Part shown: positions 60,296-64,000 of the stretch, in pieces
How positions within the stretch are numbered: position 1 is the first letter of the stretch
How the letters are laid out: every line of letters starts with the position of its first letter
Assembly (NCBI GenBank): GCA_964442285.1
Contig: CAYTZH010000020.1
Span: 17,103 to 81,102 of the forward strand
Length of the DNA stretch: 64,000 nucleotides
Reading direction: 5' to 3'
From: CAYTZH01 sp964442285
GTDB taxonomy: Bacteria > Myxococcota_A > UBA9160 > JAFDET01
Made by a program: the position numbers and the translations under genes
The notes under the pieces: generated by a model
Seen by the model: only the letters and a program-made list of their open reading frames with translations
What the model was told of the DNA's origin: nothing
The model's database searches: none

Positions 60296-60709
60296 CTAGG
60301 CAACGACGTCGAGCAGCGATCGCTCCGCCCCGAGCCCCGCCTCGATGGCGCGGATCGCCGCCCGACCCTGGAAGAGGGCAAGCCGCTGGTCGACGAGCGA
60401 ACGCGCCAGGGACGGCGCCGGATCGGGGAAGGGCGGCTCGGGCCGGAACGCGGCAGGCGGGGACGTCGCGGCCGCAGGACCCGGTGCGACCGGCGCACCG
60501 GGAATCTCCTCGGCCACGGGCACCGCAGCCAGCGCCCGCGGCCCGAAGCCGGCGATCTCCCGGGCCGCGCGGTCGAGCCGCTCGCCGGCCGCCCGAAGTC
60601 CGCGCAGTCCGCTGCCGATGGGGTCGATGGGGGCGGGGTCCACGACCGGCTCATCGGCGCTGCGAGGGGAAGGCCTGAGGGGCGGAAGCCCCGACACGGG
60701 CCGGGTCAC
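60296..60709 (-). CDS. Small Pro/Ala-rich protein with flagellar-rod-like C-terminus
   Basis: 137 aa, no signal peptide. Residues 1-95 are Pro/Ala/Arg-rich and low in complexity. The last 35 residues (SLVDQRLALFQGRAAIRAIEAGLGAERSLLDVVA, seen as LVDQRLALFQGRAAIRA and LGAERSLLDVV) resemble the C-terminal coiled helix of flagellar rod/hook proteins, which has the pattern LVxxxxAxxxxxANxxxIxTxxxxLxxLLD. No other flagellar gene is here, so this may be chance or a remnant. GTG 60709. It lies 40 bp downstream of the DUF482 gene. Whether it is a real gene is uncertain. Confidence 0.5.
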   Translation of the reverse strand: MTRPVSGLPPLRPSPRSADEPVVDPAPIDPIGSGLRGLRAAGERLDRAAREIAGFGPRALAAVPVAEEIPGAPVAPGPAAATSPPAAFRPEPPFPDPAPSLARSLVDQRLALFQGRAAIRAIEAGLGAERSLLDVVA

Positions 60710-60749
60710 CGCGACCGGCGCGGGCAGCGGGATCCGGGTCCGGGTGGGA

Positions 60750-61916
60750 CTACGGAGGATCGCATCCGGGGAACACCCCGGGCTTCAGGGCGCTGCGCTC
60801 CCGCAGCCAGCGCACCGCCTCCTCCGCCTCGGCGCGCTCCGCCTCGAGGAAGCGCGCCACCGCGGCCGCCAGCCGCGGCTCGGTGAGGAAGTGGGCGCTC
60901 CAGGTCGGCGTGGCGTCGAAGCCGCGCACCTGCTTGTAGTCGCCGCCGGCGCCCGGCTCGAAGCGCTGCAGGCCGTGGTCGATGCAGTGCTCGATGGCCG
61001 CGTAGTAGCAGACGTTGAAGTGCAGGTGGGGGACGTTCTCGGTGGCGCCCCAGTAGCGGCCGTAGAGCGCGTCGCCCTTCTGCACGTTGAACGTGCCGCC
61101 CACCGCGCGCTCGCCGCGATAGGCCAGGACGGCACACAGCCGCTCCCGGAAGCGCTCGACGGCGAGCTCGAAGAAGCGCCGCGAGAGGTAGCGGCGGCCC
61201 CAGACCCGATTGTCGACCGTGGCCCGGTAGAAGCGGAAGAGGGGCTCCACCAGGTCGGGCCCCAGGTCGTCTCCGCTGCGGACCCGGATCGCGACGCCGT
61301 GCTCTTCGAGGGAGCGCCGCTCGCGGCGGATCTGGTTGCGCCGCTTGCTGCGGAAGTGCGCCAGGTAGTCGTCGAAGCTGGCGTAGCCCGGATTCGTCCA
61401 GTGGTACTGGACCCCGATACGCGGGAGGTAGCCGGCCTCGCGCGCCGCGTCCGCCTCGTCGGGGCGGCAGAAGTTGACGTGGACGCCCGACATCCGGTTG
61501 GCGGCGCAGAGCTCGCGCAGCGCCGACGAGAGCTTCGCCGCCCAGGCGGCCCGGTCCTCGCCCGGGGCGACGAGGAAGCGCGCCCCGGTGACCGGCGTGA
61601 AGGGCACCCCCACCAGGAGCTTCGGGTAGTACTCGATGCCCGCCCGATGGGCCGCGTCGGCCCAGCTCCAGTCGAAGACGAATTCGCCCTCGCTGTGGAG
61701 CTTCACGTACAGGGGACACGCGGCGACGGTGACGCCGTCCCTGCGGGCGACCAGCGGACGGGGCAGCCAGCCGGTGTCCCCGCCCACGCAGCCGGCGTGC
61801 TCGAGGGAGGCCAGCCAGCCCCACTCGAGGAAGGGCGACTCCTCGCCCACGAGTCGGTCCCACTCGGCCTGGGGGACCTGCGCGATGCCCTCGAGTACCT
61901 GGATCTCCTCGGCCAC
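60750..61916 (-). CDS. DUF482/COG3146 GNAT-fold N-acyltransferase
   Basis: 388 aa, family length. Typical DUF482 landmarks: SPFLEWGWLASLE near the N-terminus, YYPKLLVGVPFTPVTGARFL in the middle, KRRNQIRRERRSL, and the C-terminal YYAAIEHCIDHGLQRFEPGAGGDYKQVRGF (in parts). The proteins have two GNAT-like halves, like FemX/BioF2 enzymes, and are annotated as predicted N-acyltransferases linked to peptidoglycan-type substrates; the true substrate is unknown. GTG 61916 is chosen because a TACACT box ends 6 nt before it (leaderless) and the family N-terminus fits. It is divergent from clpS, with 49 bp between. Confidence 0.85.
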   Translation of the reverse strand: MAEEIQVLEGIAQVPQAEWDRLVGEESPFLEWGWLASLEHAGCVGGDTGWLPRPLVARRDGVTVAACPLYVKLHSEGEFVFDWSWADAAHRAGIEYYPKLLVGVPFTPVTGARFLVAPGEDRAAWAAKLSSALRELCAANRMSGVHVNFCRPDEADAAREAGYLPRIGVQYHWTNPGYASFDDYLAHFRSKRRNQIRRERRSLEEHGVAIRVRSGDDLGPDLVEPLFRFYRATVDNRVWGRRYLSRRFFELAVERFRERLCAVLAYRGERAVGGTFNVQKGDALYGRYWGATENVPHLHFNVCYYAAIEHCIDHGLQRFEPGAGGDYKQVRGFDATPTWSAHFLTEPRLAAAVARFLEAERAEAEEAVRWLRERSALKPGVFPGCDPP

Positions 61917-61922
61917 GGCGGC

Positions 61923-61928
61923 AGTGTA
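61923..61928 (-). promoter_or_regulatory. -10-like TACACT, 6 nt before the DUF482 start
   Basis: TACACT on the minus strand ends 6 nt before GTG 61916, so the transcript should be leaderless or nearly so. Faces the TATGCT box of clpS at 61953. Confidence 0.4.
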
Positions 61929-61952
61929 GCTGCACACCCGCGTCCGGGATCC

Positions 61953-61958
61953 TATGCT
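61953..61958 (+). promoter_or_regulatory. -10-like TATGCT, 7 nt before the clpS start
   Basis: TATGCT ends 7 nt before GTG 61966. An upstream ATG (61954) lies inside the box and so is unlikely to be on the transcript. Confidence 0.4.
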
Positions 61959-61965
61959 CCCTCCC

Positions 61966-62381
61966 GTGGAGTTCCCCGGCGCGCCCGTCTTCGCACCCGC
62001 CGCCCAGGCGGCCCGGCCCCGCGCCAGCGATCCGGGGCCGCCGGGAGACCCTCCGCCGCCGCCCGGCTCCCCGGGTGGGGGCAACCCGCTGCGGGAAGGC
62101 GACGTCGTCACCGAGACCCGGCGCAAGGCGGTGCGACCGCCGCGCTTCCAGGTGGTCCTCTACAACGACGACTACACGCCCATGGAGTTCGTGGTCGCCA
62201 TCCTCGAGCAGATCTTCGGCAAGAGTCCCGCGGAGGCCACGTCCATCATGCTCCACGTCCACCACAACGGCGCCGGCATCGCCGGGGTCTACGTCCAGGA
62301 GGTGGCGGAGACCAAGGTGGCCATGGTGCACAAGGCGGCCGAGGAGCGGGGCTACCCGCTGCGGGCCGGCGTGGAGTCCGA

Positions 62382-62385
<4 letters not shown>
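61966..62385 (+). CDS. clpS: ATP-dependent Clp protease adaptor ClpS
   Basis: 139 aa. Residues 1-55 are a Pro/Ala/Gly-rich extension; the ClpS core (58-135) has the N-degron-binding NDDYTPMEFV (67-76), MLHVHHNGAGIAGVY with the conserved His pair, and AETKVAMVHKAAEERGYPL (in parts). It delivers N-end-rule substrates to ClpA. The extension is longer than usual (typical ClpS about 100-110 aa); a later start is possible. GTG 61966 sits 7 nt after a TATGCT box. The stop overlaps clpA (GTGA). Confidence 0.93.

Positions 62386-64000
<1,615 letters not shown>

Noticed and set aside
56974..60654. 1226-codon minus-strand open frame opposite the RND pump
   Set aside because: Rich in His/Gln/Gly with no family features, and lies antisense to a full-length RND permease with intact proton-relay residues.

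Overview
The window is a very G+C-rich stretch (nearly every wobble base is G or C) from an environmental, probably uncultured bacterium. A run of exactly 100 N at 45332-45431 marks a scaffold join. The gene set (aryl-polyene-type lipid pathway, PEP-CTERM protein, Pst permeases with giant periplasmic insertions, acyl-CoA dehydrogenase plus APH-type kinase, Baeyer-Villiger-type monooxygenase, P450, LolA/MMPL export, ClpS-ClpA) points to a Gram-negative of the former Deltaproteobacteria (Myxococcota, Desulfobacterota or Binatota type) or a related proteobacterial lineage. I cannot fix the phylum from sequence alone. Codon bias produces very long antisense open frames, which I treated as shadows. 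No tRNA, rRNA, CRISPR, prophage or insertion sequence was seen.

Layout. 1-12656: part of an aryl polyene (APE/xanthomonadin/flexirubin-like) gene cluster. A leftward arm encodes a lipoprotein (cut by the edge), an MMPL exporter and a LolA-like carrier. A rightward arm encodes a PlsC acyltransferase, an ACP, a fused AMP-ligase/hotdog dehydratase, a GT2, an LpxL-type acyltransferase, a second dehydratase, a WxWxIP flavin halogenase-like enzyme and a COG4648-like membrane protein, almost all joined by 4-base start/stop overlaps. A second leftward arm carries the ketosynthase and its chain-length-factor partner. Ketoreductase, second ketosynthase and aromatic-precursor genes are not in view and may lie to the left. 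12760-21129: a small secreted protein, a P450 divergent from a TetR regulator with a palindromic operator inside the P450 promoter, a SLOG-like protein, and a leftward catabolic operon (Baeyer-Villiger-type monooxygenase, acyl-CoA dehydrogenase, APH-family kinase, SDR) divergent from a SnoaL-like protein. 21152-33711: LacZ with four 23-bp repeats upstream, a methyltransferase, an ABM-domain protein, two uncharacterised proteins, a PDZ/TM/GAF/class III cyclase, a Lys-rich lipoprotein, an MBL hydrolase and acetoacetyl-CoA synthetase.

33795-43213: a 7-TM protein, two translationally coupled giant TPR lipoproteins of PrsT type, a PEP-CTERM protein, and two coupled DUF4097 beta-solenoid proteins behind a PadR regulator. 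43347-53834: a phosphate regulon: ferredoxin-reductase-like gene and phoU leftward, pstS-pstC-pstA-pstB rightward, then phoB-phoR leftward, with an unresolved tandem repeat between phoU and pstS. 53971-64000: a CNNM/CorC protein, a TetR-MFP-RND efflux operon, a small orphan protein, a DUF482 acyltransferase, and clpS-clpA (clpA runs off the right edge).

Recurring features: TAnnnT -10-like boxes sit very close to many start codons, several near enough (6-7 nt) to suggest leaderless mRNAs; operon genes commonly overlap by ATGA/GTGA/TTGA; several convergent pairs end on a shared or duplicated CTAG.
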